Below, piece after piece: positions 46,604 to 58,145 of a stretch of DNA of 64,000 bases; within the stretch, counting starts at the first letter, position 1, and each line of letters begins with the position of its first letter. A program made the translations under genes and the position numbers. The stretch is from positions 171,809,741-171,873,740 of the forward strand of contig CM041465.1 of NCBI GenBank assembly GCA_023213395.1. The letters are read 5' to 3'. The DNA is from Cycas panzhihuaensis. Lineage: Eukaryota; Cycadophyta. Below the pieces are notes generated by a model. It was given only the letters and a program-made list of their open reading frames with translations. It had not been told where the DNA came from and made no database searches.

Positions 46604-48455
46604 TGGGCATTGGTCTGTATAGATCAAAGTGTACCAATTGTAATGGATATCTTGATTTCTACTAACTTTTAAGAAAGGGTTATTAATGAGATTTAACAAT
46701 GATATAAGCTTCATATTTAAAGGGCTTGGAGGGGAACTGTGGAAGATTTAAAAAAGTGTTAGAAAGATCTCTAAGTCTATCAATGTAAGCATGGCCCATG
46801 CGAGTATGCCAAAGAGCTTTTGGTGATAATGTTGGGTGGATCAAGATGGAATTAAATGTAAATTCTTCATCGACATAAGGGCTTTAGGCATAATGGGCTT
46901 CAAAAGATAGAGAGCCATTTAGTAGAAAGAGTTTGCCAGATAGATGTTCAATAAAGACCACTTGATTAGTTAGAGGGTGAATGACCTAAAGAGTCTGGTC
47001 ATTTGCGATTACACTCAGATTAAGTCCACGAGAGACAAGTGTAGATAAGGAGAGTAGGTTTTGTTTGAGATTGGGTATATATAAGACATCAAACAATGTA
47101 AAAGATTTTAAGCCTAGGAGTTTTAGATGCATGTGACCAATTCCTTCAATAGGTTGTTATGATTTATCATCTATGTGAACAACTCCTTGAATATTTAAGT
47201 CTAATATTTGATATAGACTATGATTATACATCATATGTTGAGTTGCTCCTGTGTTCATGATCCACTGTCCATCGATTGAAGCCATACTATTTATAATTCT
47301 AATAAGGTTTGGTATTAGTGAAGGGAATTTATAAGTGATATATCCACATCAAGCTTCAAAGTATCTCTTTGGTTGGTTAATGGTATTTGATGCTAAAGAT
47401 CCCTCAATTCTTTGAAAGCATTCTTGTACAAAACATGTACTATTGAAGGATTCTTCACAAGTTTCTTCAACATTATGAGCTGCATATTTTGGTTGGAACT
47501 TGGCCAACTTATAAGTAGCGATTCTACAGTCTTTTACAAAGTGTCTTTTATGGGTATACTGATCATACATAATAGTTTGATTACCAGTCCCTGAAGAAGT
47601 ACTGGTTTGGCCTAACTGTCTTACTCTTTGTTAAGGTGGCCCTTCACCTTGAGACTATGACTAAGAGTTTGGTTGGCCTTGTAGATGATTTTCTATATTT
47701 GTTTCTCTTCCTCTTGCTTGGTTATTTCCTCTGCCATGAGAGGGACCTTGATTTTTTATGTAGCAGGCTTCTTCTTCCACCTCAAAGGATGCATCTAGAA
47801 GAGATTTAAAGGATATAAAGTTTGTATCAAAGGTCTTATCAAATTCTATAAACTTCTTGAGAAGTACTTCAAAGTTGAGTGTCTTTAATGTTTCATTAGA
47901 TTGAAGACTTCTAAGCAAGTTTTTATAAATAGAGACATGTAGACATGATTGGATAAAAAATGTCCAAGTGATACATTAGGTCTTAAAATCTTTATTAATT
48001 ACCTATTTTATTAGTCGAAGGGGATTTATTGTCTCATGAGATCATCCCTTATATATTTTTAATTTGTTCATTTTTAGAACAAGATGAATAAATTCTAAAT
48101 CTGACTTGGTATCAAAGTTTTTCTTGGGAACTTCAAGGACCTTCTAGGTTGTATCATGTTGCTCTTCATTAATCAAGTTATGCAAGGAGTGATTAGTAAC
48201 AAATAGAATTCCTACATGATTGTTCTCATCATCTATCTCCCATTATAGTTTGGTTTTGGTATATGTAGGAGCTATTGGAGCAGATCCACTAGAAGTTGGT
48301 GTTGTAGTTATTGTAAATATAATGGGTGTAGGTTGCAAGTGGGCTCTCCAAAGGTCTTCATACTTTGTATCATTTTTAACTCTAGTGTACCACAAATCTC
48401 AATTTTCTTTACCTTTCAATATGCATCTAACATTCTACTTGAATTGAGATGACAT
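46604..48455 (-). pseudogene. Ty1/copia element G: gag to start of integrase
   Basis: Minus strand, from ATG 48455 (MSSQFK): gag with ILKGKEN, LLRSLQSNETLKTLNFEVLL and SLLDASFEVEEEACYIKNQ; a degraded zinc knuckle YDQYTHKRHFVKDC near 47540; protease WIMNTGATQHMMYNH near 47250 (catalytic Asp replaced by Asn); pre-integrase LWHTRMGHAYIDRLRDL near 46800; integrase start LVHFDLYRPMP. It stops at the H 3' LTR. Its continuation is not found left of H. Gag type differs from H/I, so it is another copia family. Confidence 0.87.
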
Positions 48456-49184
48456 GGTGATGATGAAGAAGTAGAAGAGATGATAGAAGTATATGCCACT
48501 AACTTATGTGGCTAATACACCTAGCACAGTAAGAATGTAGAAATGAATGTTATGATGAGAAGTAAATAATTATTAAGTATTTTCAACAACTATGAAAAAT
48601 AAGTATAAGCAATGATAAAAGAATGAGGCCTAATGTAGAGTTGGCAAAGAATGGTGATGTGTCATACCACTAACCTCTAACTTACATCTAAATACAGGTG
48701 AAGTTTTGATGCCTAAGGCTTCTAGTATACAATTAGGGCCTTCACTTGCGATACCTAGACCTGTGCTTAGTGATAAAATCCAAGTATAGTGGAGCCCAAG
48801 TACTCCCAATCCTCATCTGATTTACTAGTGAGCAACTATATACCTCCTTCAAAGAGTCAAACGGTATATGTGTATCCCACGGCTATGATAGATATTGGAC
48901 CAAGATGGCTAATTATCCCTAATTAGAGGCCGTACGTATGGCTAACTTATCCCTGCACCACTATTCTAGTTAAGACCAAACCTAGTATGAAACTCACACC
49001 TCCCTTAGGGCATGGAATTTGGGTAACCATGGTCTATTTCAACTAAGGTGACTATGCGCATAAGTCAAGAACTAGCAGTATAGATCGTATGGATGAGATT
49101 TCTTTTAGGAACAATGTAAGTTATTTCTAAACAACTAAAAACTTAAAATTGAAAGTTGCTAAATGTACTTGATTAATTTTCATG
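48456..49184. other. Leader and possible LTR of copia G, unresolved
   Basis: No coding signal. By position it should hold the G leader and 5' LTR. A weak match to a reversed primer site (AGTTTTGATGCCTA near 48705-48718) and a CA end at 49184 are compatible with an LTR of about 465 bp (48720-49184), but no second copy exists to test it. About 48740-49080 looks less AT-rich than its surroundings. Confidence 0.4.
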
Positions 49185-50362
49185 CTTGCTTTGTTATTAT
49201 TACTGCTTTATATAATGCTTTATGCTATGTATGCAAATAGAAAAAATATGCTAGATTTAGTAGGGGAACCAGATATTACTTCTGATCCAAGGTTTCCCTT
49301 ACTTTAGTATAATATTTTTAAATATATTTTTAAATATTTTAATACAAAAACCATAATAGGATAACAAGTAAATCAACTTTCTAATGAAATACTAATTTTT
49401 CTAAATCTATACGCATATTATTTTTCCATATTTTATGATTTTTTACAAAATTTATAAATAATAATAAATAGGTAAAATTTTCTAAAAATTATAAATATGA
49501 AGGCCTAAATGATGAAATTTAAGTTTATGGAAGAAGGAAAAAATGTTTAAAATGTCATTTTTGATAGAGTAGTAAAGTTAAATTTCTAAAAAGGTATAAA
49601 AAATTATTGCCCAAAAAAAGCACAAAAGTATAATCCTGCCATATCCAATGTCTCAAAATCTAAACTTTAATATGTCAAAGGTTACATATTAACATGTACA
49701 TCAATGTTTCCTTCTAAATCATCTCCAAAATTAGCCAAAAACTTGCCTGAAATACCCTCAAAATGTCTTTTATGGGGTTGAATAGGCAAATTCATCATTC
49801 ATGAGAAAACTGCATAGATCTCACTAATCGGTGGATGAAATTTGATGATATTTATCTTAAAATGATTATAAGAGATAAATATACCAGATTCCTTAAAAAA
49901 AATTTCAGATTTTTAACTTATAATTAAAGGATTTCATTGGGAAAAGTGTCTTAAGTTACTTATCTACAAATTTTAACCTTTTATTTTAGCCAAGACTCAC
50001 TGTTGTAGGCTGAATCTAAAGTTACTCTAGAAGACAAAAATGATCCTCTATTCAAGGCAAACCTGTATGCCAAATTTCATCAAAATCTAAGATGGTCTAA
50101 ATTTTCATAAAATTTTAGGCCTTTAATGCTTCCGAGACTGTTATAGTAGCTAAACGATTTCAAAAACCTGTATTCTTCACCTCTAAAATTCTAAACACAT
50201 AGAAAACATAGCAACATATAAAGTGATATAATTTGAAACTCTCAAAATGTTAAAAATAATGAGTGCACTCTCAATACTTCACATTGAAGCTGAAGGAGAG
50301 GTAAAATGACTCCATGCAAGTGGAATGGGGTGAATATATCTCCTTCTAGCTTTGATACCACA

Positions 50363-50674
50363 TGAAGGAAATATAGATCTAGGGAATAAATTACTCATGT
50401 ACATACAATGGTAATGGAGAATGAAAAAGGGATGAAATAATATATAAAAACTAAGCTTAGAGATGTGAATAAATAATGACTCCCTTCTTGAGATTTCACC
50501 TTTTACTATTGAAGGTGAGCAACGGGGTTAAGATTTTCTTGCCTAATGACATAAACCTAAAATTACATCTAAATGCACATAAAAAATATTTCATTAAGAG
50601 ACTAATACTAATAATATATCATAAGGTCACATAATTAATCTACATAAATAACCTTGATACGTTAACCTCTTTCA
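50363..50674 (-). repeat. LTR of element J in R2
   Basis: 312 bp with TG and CA ends, flanked left by the reversed primer site GCTTTGATACCA (50349-50360). It lies directly in the F RNase H coding sequence. Confidence 0.72.
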
Positions 50675-50995
50675 TCAATTATTGAAGTTAAATATATTGT
50701 TGCTTCTAAGATAATCAAGGAGGTGATATGGCTTAGAAAATTGTTGAATACATTAAATACCACCCAAGTAAGTTCTATTAGCTTATATGTAGATAATCAA
50801 TCTACAATCTAAATGGCTAAAAAATCTATATTTCATGATTGTACTAAACATATAAGTATAAAAGTCCAAAGGATTAGAGAACTAGTTTATGATGGCACAA
50901 TTCAACTGCAATATTGCCCCACAATAGATCAAGTGGCCGATATCTTTACTAAACCACTAAAGAGGGTAAAGTTTGAACAATTTCCAAGGTAACTC
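50675..50995 (+). pseudogene. Copia RNase H C-terminal remnant (element F, R2)
   Basis: IEVKYIVASKIIKEVIWLRK, LYVDNQSTI, RIRELVYDGTIQLQYCPTID and DIFTKPLKRVKFEQF. Better preserved than the R1 copy. Followed by the 3' untranslated region with the two-copy GAAAACCCCTT repeat and the polypurine tract TTAAGAGGGAGA (51443-51454). Confidence 0.84.
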
Positions 50996-51455
50996 GACCT
51001 TAGGGCCTCCATCTCTCACTGATTAAAGGAGATGATAATATGATCATCATACTATGTCTCATTCATGAAAACCCCTTATGGGTGCAGAAGGATAAGAGTA
51101 AGTCTCTGCTCTATCCTATTTGTGAAAACCCCTTGTGGGTGTAAAAGGACAAGGATTGTATCATTTTAGAAAATTAGAACTTGTAAAAACTTGAAAGGGG
51201 ATGGGGGATGACCAAATGGTATATGGAGACTCAGTAGATTTTAGCTACAAAATTCATTATACTTATTGGCTATCTGACTTTATTTAGGGAGTTGTTTGAG
51301 CCAAGTTAGTAGATTAAAAAATTTGTGGATTTTTTTTCCCATGAGGGTTTCCCACAAAATTACCATAGTAGTTTGCTTTATAAGAGGCTCAAATGAGGAG
51401 CTCATAGGATAGAATAAAATAGGATGAAATGGCCTTCTACCATTAAGAGGGAGAT

Positions 51456-51896
51456 TGAAATGGTTTAATGTCATAAGGTCATTACATTTGTTGATTATTT
51501 CTAAAAAGGGTCTTAAGTGAACTTTAAATTATATCACTTAAGTGAAATGAACCTTCATGTGCATTATGTATAATTTCATTTCACCTAACTCTAATGCTCC
51601 CTCTCTCAATATAAAAGTAAAAGCTCAATAGAGGAGGCTCATTCTTACCTCCCTATTTTATGAGAGCTTCTCTCAAGTCTCTCTTGTTCCCATATTTGCC
51701 TTTGTGTTTAGTGCATGAAGATGAAGGATAAATCCACTGTTTCAATAAGGTGGCTAGAAGTTCTTAGAATGTGGTATTATATTTGTTGATTAGTTTTTTA
51801 ATTTATTTATCTATTTTTTATATTTGTTATTTTCTATCTTAATTGATAATAACCGAATCACACAACTTAGATATCCCTTGTAGAGTAGTTTATTCA
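51456..51896 (+). repeat. 3' LTR of copia F
   Basis: About 441 bp, starting TGAAATGGTTTAATG after the polypurine tract and ending TTTATTCA, where the coding sequence of element E begins. It contains TATAAAAG (about 51611). The right border is set by resumption of E protease sequence within ~25 bp. Confidence 0.68.
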
Positions 51897-51904
51897 TGAA
51901 GTAA

Positions 51905-53460
51905 GTCACTTATTGAGGTTTAGGAGTCAACATTCCTTACAATGTGATGCTTTTATCACCTTATTTAAATATTCTAAATATTTCCTATAAGTTTGTTTCA
52001 TAAGTGCCTAGTGTTCTCAACCATTGACTTCTCAATATTATATTAACTCTTTCAAATTCAATAACAAAAAATACAATGCTCAAAATGTAATCACTAAAGG
52101 AGATTTTAAGATTTTTAAAGATATCTTCTCTACATATTTATTTATGGCCACTAACGTGAACTTGAAATGTAGGTATTTTTATAATTTGTAATTCTAAATT
52201 ATGGGCAATATAATAATAAATAAAATTATGGGTACTTCATAAATTAATTAGAGTGTGTAATCCTCTTCTTTTTATAAATTCTTTTATTTTTAAGGTTTTA
52301 AATGTTACTATTACCAACATGGTTGATAAGGACATTATGGATGCTTCTTCAATTTGCTCATTATTATTTATATAATCTTCCTTATCTAATAATTTAGATA
52401 TTTCTTCTATTGATTCTTTATTAGTGATAACTAATGTGTATAGGCTTCATTCTTAATATTGTATTCTCTTTCCCTTTTTCCATTACGCTAATAACAAGTA
52501 TCCTTTTGTTTGTATTCTTCTGTGTTTTTCTATTAATTTGTGATATCTTCATTTGTTACTTGGTAGAATATTCTTTTTTTTAAAGAAGAATTATTTTCAT
52601 TGATTACTCCTTTGATCATTATCATGTTAGGTCAAAAAGATCCATTATTCCTTAACATTGGCAGTTGATAATAAGATTTTTGTTTTGACTCAAAAGCTTT
52701 AGCCAAATGAATAGCCTCACTAAGATCTTGAGGTTTCTATGATTTAATATCAACCTTAATATTATTTAATAACCCTAATATAAATAGTTCAACTTTCCAT
52801 AATAAGGATAAGTCAATCACCTTATAAATTAATCTAGTAAATTTTTGGAAACACTCATCTACTGAATTTCTTTTGTTGTAGTTTACTTAATTAGGCAAAA
52901 TAATCATTGTCACATGTATCTTCAAAATGTTCTTTGATTGTTGTAGAAAATTATTTCCAAGATGCTTAATTTCTATTCTCTTCTTGTTCTTGTACCCACA
53001 TTAACCACCAATCATATGCTTTTCCTAACATATACATGATAACATGTAAAATTATTTCCTTATCATCTAATAGATTATAATAAGGAGTATACTTCTAATT
53101 TTTATAACCATTCATGAATAGTGTCTTTGAACCATCAAATTGAGATATGTCAATTTTCCTACCTTATATTCATTTCAGAGGCTTGTATTTTTTAAGTTGT
53201 GCAATAATATAATTAGCTTTCATCCAATCTTTTTTCAATGATCGGTGTAAATGATTCCATTCGTTATTGTATTTAATGATTTCTTCTTCGTTATTAGTGT
53301 TTGTTAAATCTATACTTAATAAAAGGAATGCATTTCTTCCTTTTTTATTATTTGTATGATTTTTATTTTTATTAGTAATTTTTCTTAATATTACTTTTAT
53401 TTTTTCTAATTTTCATTCAATTCTTGACATTTTCTTTTTTATTTCTATTACTTCCCTTTA
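51905..53460 (-). pseudogene. Ty3/gypsy element E: gag and protease
   Basis: Minus strand. Gag near 53250-52650: KIDISQFDGSKT, YNLLDDKEIILHVIMYMLGKAYDWWLMW, SVDECFQKFTRL, LSLLWKVELFILGLLNNI, KPQDLSEAIHLAKAF. Then a degraded zinc-knuckle zone, and protease near 52300-51920: SIMSLSTMLV, HTLINLxSTHNFIYYYIAHN (from LIDSGSTHNFI) and LRSQWLRTLGTYETN. The copia F LTR cuts it there, and its RT is not seen in the window. Many stops. The protease/gag type is that of plant gypsy elements with initiator-Met primer sites. Confidence 0.8.
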
Positions 53461-54039
53461 TAACGTTTCTACATCCAATCTTTCGATAATTGCATATATG
53501 AGGTTTTAATTATTTCCCTTTGTAATTGATATATAAGATTTGTTTGGGTTGTTTAATCCACCTACTTAATATAATTATGTGTTATTCTAAGGTTAATAAA
53601 CAACTATGATTTTCCTTGTTCTTGAGAAATGGCTAATGAATATTATTTAATGACACTTCTTATGTATAGTATGTACCAATCAAATCGAGTATGATATTTA
53701 GGTGAAGTTATAATTATATATGTACTTCTTATGGTTAATGTCATCTTAATAAGTTTTTTTTTTTTTTTTTAATTAAATACTATAAACAACTCAAACTATG
53801 ATAGAATGGTCCTTGAGACTCCTTTGTTTGTATGGATATTAAATCTAACTTCTTCCTCAACCCATATAGTCACCATAGCAGCTTATAATATACAATAATG
53901 CTATTTCTAATAATTAATTTGAATATAAGAATTCCTTATCTACTTAGATTGATGGTCACCAATTCATTTGTGATGGAAAAATAACGTAGCCCCAAGTAGC
54001 TCTAAAACCAAATGTAAGAAAATAATAAAGCTAAACTAA
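53461..54039. other. Leader of element E
   Basis: AT-rich with no gene seen, between the primer site and gag on the minus strand. A run of 17 T lies at 53754-53770. Confidence 0.55.
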
Positions 54040-54051
54040 GCTTTGATACCA
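54040..54051 (-). other. Primer-binding site of element E
   Basis: Minus strand TGGTATCAAAGC, one change from the initiator-Met site, three bases from the LTR. Confidence 0.8.
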
Positions 54052-54053
54052 AA

Positions 54054-54451
54054 TGTAGGAAGATAATATTACAGGAGAATAGGGTAGAACATAAACTAAT
54101 CTTCAATGCATCAATACTTCAATACATTGTTGTAGCATAAACAAGAAAACTCATTGTATTCAATCTATGTTGATAGAGAAGAGTAATACAAATGTCTAAT
54201 ATTGGTGGTGTCTAATGATACTAAGGTTGCACACCCCTCAATATTTATAATTTTGGGAGAGGAGAGAAACTCCTCAACCCCTGAAATTCAAATTACAATA
54301 AAATAATATAAACTTAACCTAAAGTAAGCTTAACTCAAATTAACATTAACTTACCTACACATGTTGAGCACCCACATGTATAAATTGAAGAAAATGAGGT
54401 GTGATTCCCTGGTTAGAAGGTGGGAGTGAGTGATGACTATTAACTCCAATA
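54054..54451 (-). repeat. LTR of element E, with internal sequence on both sides
   Basis: 398 bp, minus strand, starting TATTGGAGTTAAT and ending CTTCCTACA. The left side has a primer site and gag; the right side has a polypurine tract and 3' internal sequence. So it acts as the 5' LTR of one copy and the 3' LTR of another. It matches 31535-31934. Confidence 0.72.
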
Positions 54452-55245
54452 TTCTTCTCCTTAATAGTTATCACGAACACTTGTATCTTCTCTTTGAGCT
54501 TATGAAATTTGTATTTGAAAAAAACTTTGAAATTCTGTCTCTTAACTTGATCTTTATTAACTTACTTCATCCTCTTTGTAATATATGTCTCGTTACCATG
54601 GAGTGGTGTAAAAAAATTGTAAATAAATGTAGCTGCAAAAAATCTGTACGTACATATAGTTTGATTCAAATGAAGATGAATAGCTACAACTTTAAACTTT
54701 GTATTATGAATAGCTGTCAAATCATTATATTTCTTTGTTGTCATATCATAGGATTCATTCTCCCTCTCAAATGGAGGATCAGATACTTGTGTAGCAAGTT
54801 GATCATGTATTTGATTGGAATTGTCCTTGGTCTTTTCATGACAAATCACCTATTCTGGCACCTGTCTCACATGCTCATCAAAAATAACATCAAATACATT
54901 GAGGGTATCTCCCCCACAAGTAGAAATCAATACATCTCATACAGATTTAGAAGTAGTTAATTCAGAAACTCTAGAAAAAGCATCATAATTTATAGTACAA
55001 AATAATGAACCTAAGACTTCATTATCCTTTCTAAAATTTTCCTTAATACTGAGATCACATTCATATTATAAATATTTTATAAGATCATGTGTAATGAAAT
55101 AATATTACATAATCTTATACCATTATGAAAAATTATGCCCATTGAATATAGGAAATTGTGCCATTTTATCAAGAAAAATTTTAATACATAAAAGGTATGC
55201 TTTTACTAAATCAAAAGGAGTTAATAAATGACTAAACTTATATAA
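54452..55245 (-). mobile_element. 3' internal sequence of an E-family copy, cut by element C
   Basis: Minus strand: copia gag-like block (DLSIKENFRKDNEVLG, FSRVSELTTSKSV near 54960-55060), then VSDPPFERENESYDM and the polypurine tract (54452-54465). It matches 30839-31534 in reverse. The last ~160 bp (55086-55245) is unmatched AT-rich sequence up to the C LTR. The outer five bases TATAA (55241-55245) should be the C target site. Confidence 0.65.
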
Positions 55246-57981
55246 TGTTATTTCCTGGCTACTGGGAATGGATATGGATAGGTCGACTCAGGTAAGCTCA
55301 GGTATGCTTCTCCCTTTTCACTTACACTTTTTTGTTGGAAATGTTAACAGAAGTGTTACCTCTCTGCATAACTGCTTACTTCATTTACGTGATTACTTTG
55401 CATTTTGTTGCCTATTCATGTTGCCTGTCATATTGTAAGCCTATGACGACCCAACGAGACCTACCTTTCTGCAAGGTAGGCATCCCCATGGCACTATATG
55501 ACCCTCCGTGCTATCTCCACACTGCCTCAGGTCCCTTTTGGTCTGTGTGATCTGTTCATACCTCGACCTTGAGCTCTTAGCACCTCGTTCTGGGATCTTT
55601 GCTCATTGATGTTTGTTTGCCTCTATCCACATGCTTCCTGGACTGTCTCAGCCACCTAGACAGGAGGGCTAGCCCCTCCCAGGCCTGTCAAATCATCTCC
55701 TAAAGCTCCTGGAGCCTAAAAACTTGCCATTCTGGCTTTCTGGTCTTGCACCGCTATAAACTTAGCGGTACTGTAAAGTTTACCGCAGTGTGATTGTCAT
55801 CAATTATTTTTTTTTAAAGTTGCCATGGTAATTCTTGCGTTTCCCGTGGAATCACCATATGTCCTCGCATCCACCTCAGCCCTATTCATGCTCTATTCAT
55901 TCACTTAGGGCTGGGATGGGTATAAGTATTGAAACCCTCATCATTTTGAGGATCTCTTAGGTCATTTTTGCTCTCCAACACAATAATTCCTACTGCAACT
56001 CTTTCTCTCTTGCTCCTTCTACTACAGGTGTTCTTGCAAGCCTACATTTCTTGCACCCTAAGCCAGGACTCACCTGCAACTCCTTACTTCCATGGTGGGA
56101 AGCCTCTCTCCAAGTTTCATCAAGCAATTTTGGCATTGATTTCCTCTCCAACTAGCCCAACAAGTGCCGCTTTCAACTCTCCGTTGGATTTCCTCCTATA
56201 AACCCTTGTAGGAGCCCTCTTCCTTGTTGTTAGCAGGCCCAAATCTATCATACATCTGTCCAGTAAGTCTTACAAACCTTTCCCTTATGGTTTTGTAGTA
56301 AGTTACTCCATTTTAGACCTATTTCTTGTCTCATTTGCTTGATTCCTTTAGGTTTCACCATTACAAAGTTATTTTTCCATTATTCTTGGCTGGTATCCCT
56401 CGGCTCCATCTTTCTCTCTATTGATTTTCTTCAAGAGAGCAGTGAGAGAAGAGTCCTAAGGTTGGGTGAAGAGAGTAAGGTAGGGCAACCCCCCTTTTCA
56501 ATCCTTCTCTCCAAGGGTAATCCCTTCCCACCTTCTCTTCTTTTACTCCATGCTCTTCTTGAGATTATTAGGAGAGATTGAGCACTAGGCTAGCACTGGA
56601 CTATCAGCGTACATAGCCCCTTGCTGTGTTGATCCCAGGTCTGCTCGCCTCTTGTTTGCACCCCCATAGCGTCCTCCATGTTGTTGGGTACCCCTTGATA
56701 CCATTAGCAAGGGTTTGTGCATTAGATTGCTGCCCATAGCAACTCCGTGCTTTGCATACTTCCCTGATGTCGTGTTGCTCTTTTCTTGATATCTCTTAGC
56801 TATCCTTAGCAACCCTTACCACTATCTCATTGTGCTTACGGGCTGTGTGGAGAATTCAGTAGAGGGTTAGCCATCCTAAGGCTTCCCTTGTTCCATTTTT
56901 GCTTGATGTTTGGCTTTGCTTGAGAGAGGGTTTTTGGAGCTTGTTACAGCAATTGTTTCTTCCTAATGCTCTAATATTGATAGCACTTATATATACTTGC
57001 ATATGCGTAGTTAATCTCTTGTAGCCCCTTCTTGGAAGGGATAAGTTCGTGCATGTGTAGGTTGCCACAGTGTTCTTGCAAAGGTGCGAAGCACTCAGAT
57101 CCGGGTAAGGTTCTTTGTTTTGCTCTTTGCTTTCACTCCTTTGCTTTCACTTTCTTTTCGCAAAGGGGAAGGTAAGGAAGCCCCTCAGTCATCCGTGGGT
57201 GGACAAGGACGTACATGGCATGTGGGTGAGGTCTTCCACCAACTGCTACATCTTCCACGTACGTACTTTTCTCCTTTTTCCCCTACTTTCCTTTTGCACT
57301 TTTATTTGAGATCTATATGTTAGTTAAGTAGGTTACACATAAAAGTAAAAAAGAAAATGATATCTTGTACTTATATTTGCATATTTATACATTATGCACC
57401 CAACTCTTGTAGGAAAAGGACCTATAGGAGATTTGCCCTTTCCTGTTCCTTGGCTTGCAAAATCTACCTTGCCCCTTTCGACTTATCCCTACTTGGTATT
57501 ATTTACTTGCACACGTGATACCCATTCTTGTTTCTTTTCTGAATTATTAAAAGAGATTTTGGTTTGGTTATTTGTTCTCACTTCCCTTCTTCCTTCTTGA
57601 CTCTATTTGCTTAGTCAAATAACTAAGAAGATCCTAGCCACATTGTAGGCTATCACCTACCTTATTTTGCTTGTTTCCCTCTGTCATAGGGAAACCCTTG
57701 AGGATTCATTTTCTCCTCTTCTAGCCATCCAAGGGTGGGAGGACCTTCCTCTTAAGTCCATCTGGGCTACCTCTCTTGCTTTCCCTCTTTCTCTTTGAGA
57801 TAGAGGACCAGTCCAAGGTAGTTGGGTATCATTCGTAGGTCCCGAAATTGCGATTTGGTGCACAGGGCACCCTATGTGGTACTTACTTCGCTTGTAGGGT
57901 TTTTCACCCGCACCCTCGATATCAATATCGATCATCATCATTCTTACCCAACTAGGTGATTATCTCGTAGATGTGCATCTA
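55246..57981 (+). repeat. 5' LTR of element C
   Basis: About 2,736 bp, TGTTATTTCCTGG to GCATCTA, collinear with the other three family LTRs but more diverged. It contains a broken version of the family palindrome (AACTTAGCGGTACTGTAAAG near 55760). Confidence 0.88.
55921..55927 (+). promoter_or_regulatory. TATA box candidate in the C LTR
   Basis: TATAAGT at a position where B and A LTRs carry the related TACTTAAG. It probably marks the U3 promoter for the genomic RNA. Inferred from the motif and conserved surroundings only. Confidence 0.4.
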
Positions 57982-57982
57982 C

Positions 57983-58000
57983 TGTCGACCATACCGGGGA
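57983..58000 (+). other. Primer-binding site of element C
   Basis: TGTCGACCATACCGGGGA, one base after the LTR, homologous to the B site at 7051-7068. Confidence 0.6.
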
Positions 58001-58145
58001 CTTTCCAGTAAGGGAGCTAGTTCTTATGCCTTCCTATTGATATTACTACCTTCTAGTGGTCTCCTCCACTTCATCTTTTATTGGGCAGCCCCTAACACAC
58101 TCACTTTGCATCCTTTCCTTCTTCTAAAGTGTTGGTAAGTTTTGT

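Larger units (their letters stand above)
49185..51538 (+). repeat. Composite repeat R2 (copy of R1 at 31945-34293)
   Basis: Second copy of the J/F composite, same orientation, with the same internal junction and scattered substitutions throughout. The J internal part (49185-50348) is non-coding on both strands. Unlike R1, its F LTR continues to 51896. Confidence 0.85.

Noticed and set aside
49185-51896. R1 and R2 as the two LTRs of one 20-kb element
   Set aside because: They contain a polypurine tract, an LTR of another element and copia coding sequence; R1 lacks the last ~360 bp, and no primer site follows it.
54430-54960. 176-residue plus-strand ORF
   Set aside because: It reads against the E-family element. 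The minus strand carries the motifs shared with 30839-31534.
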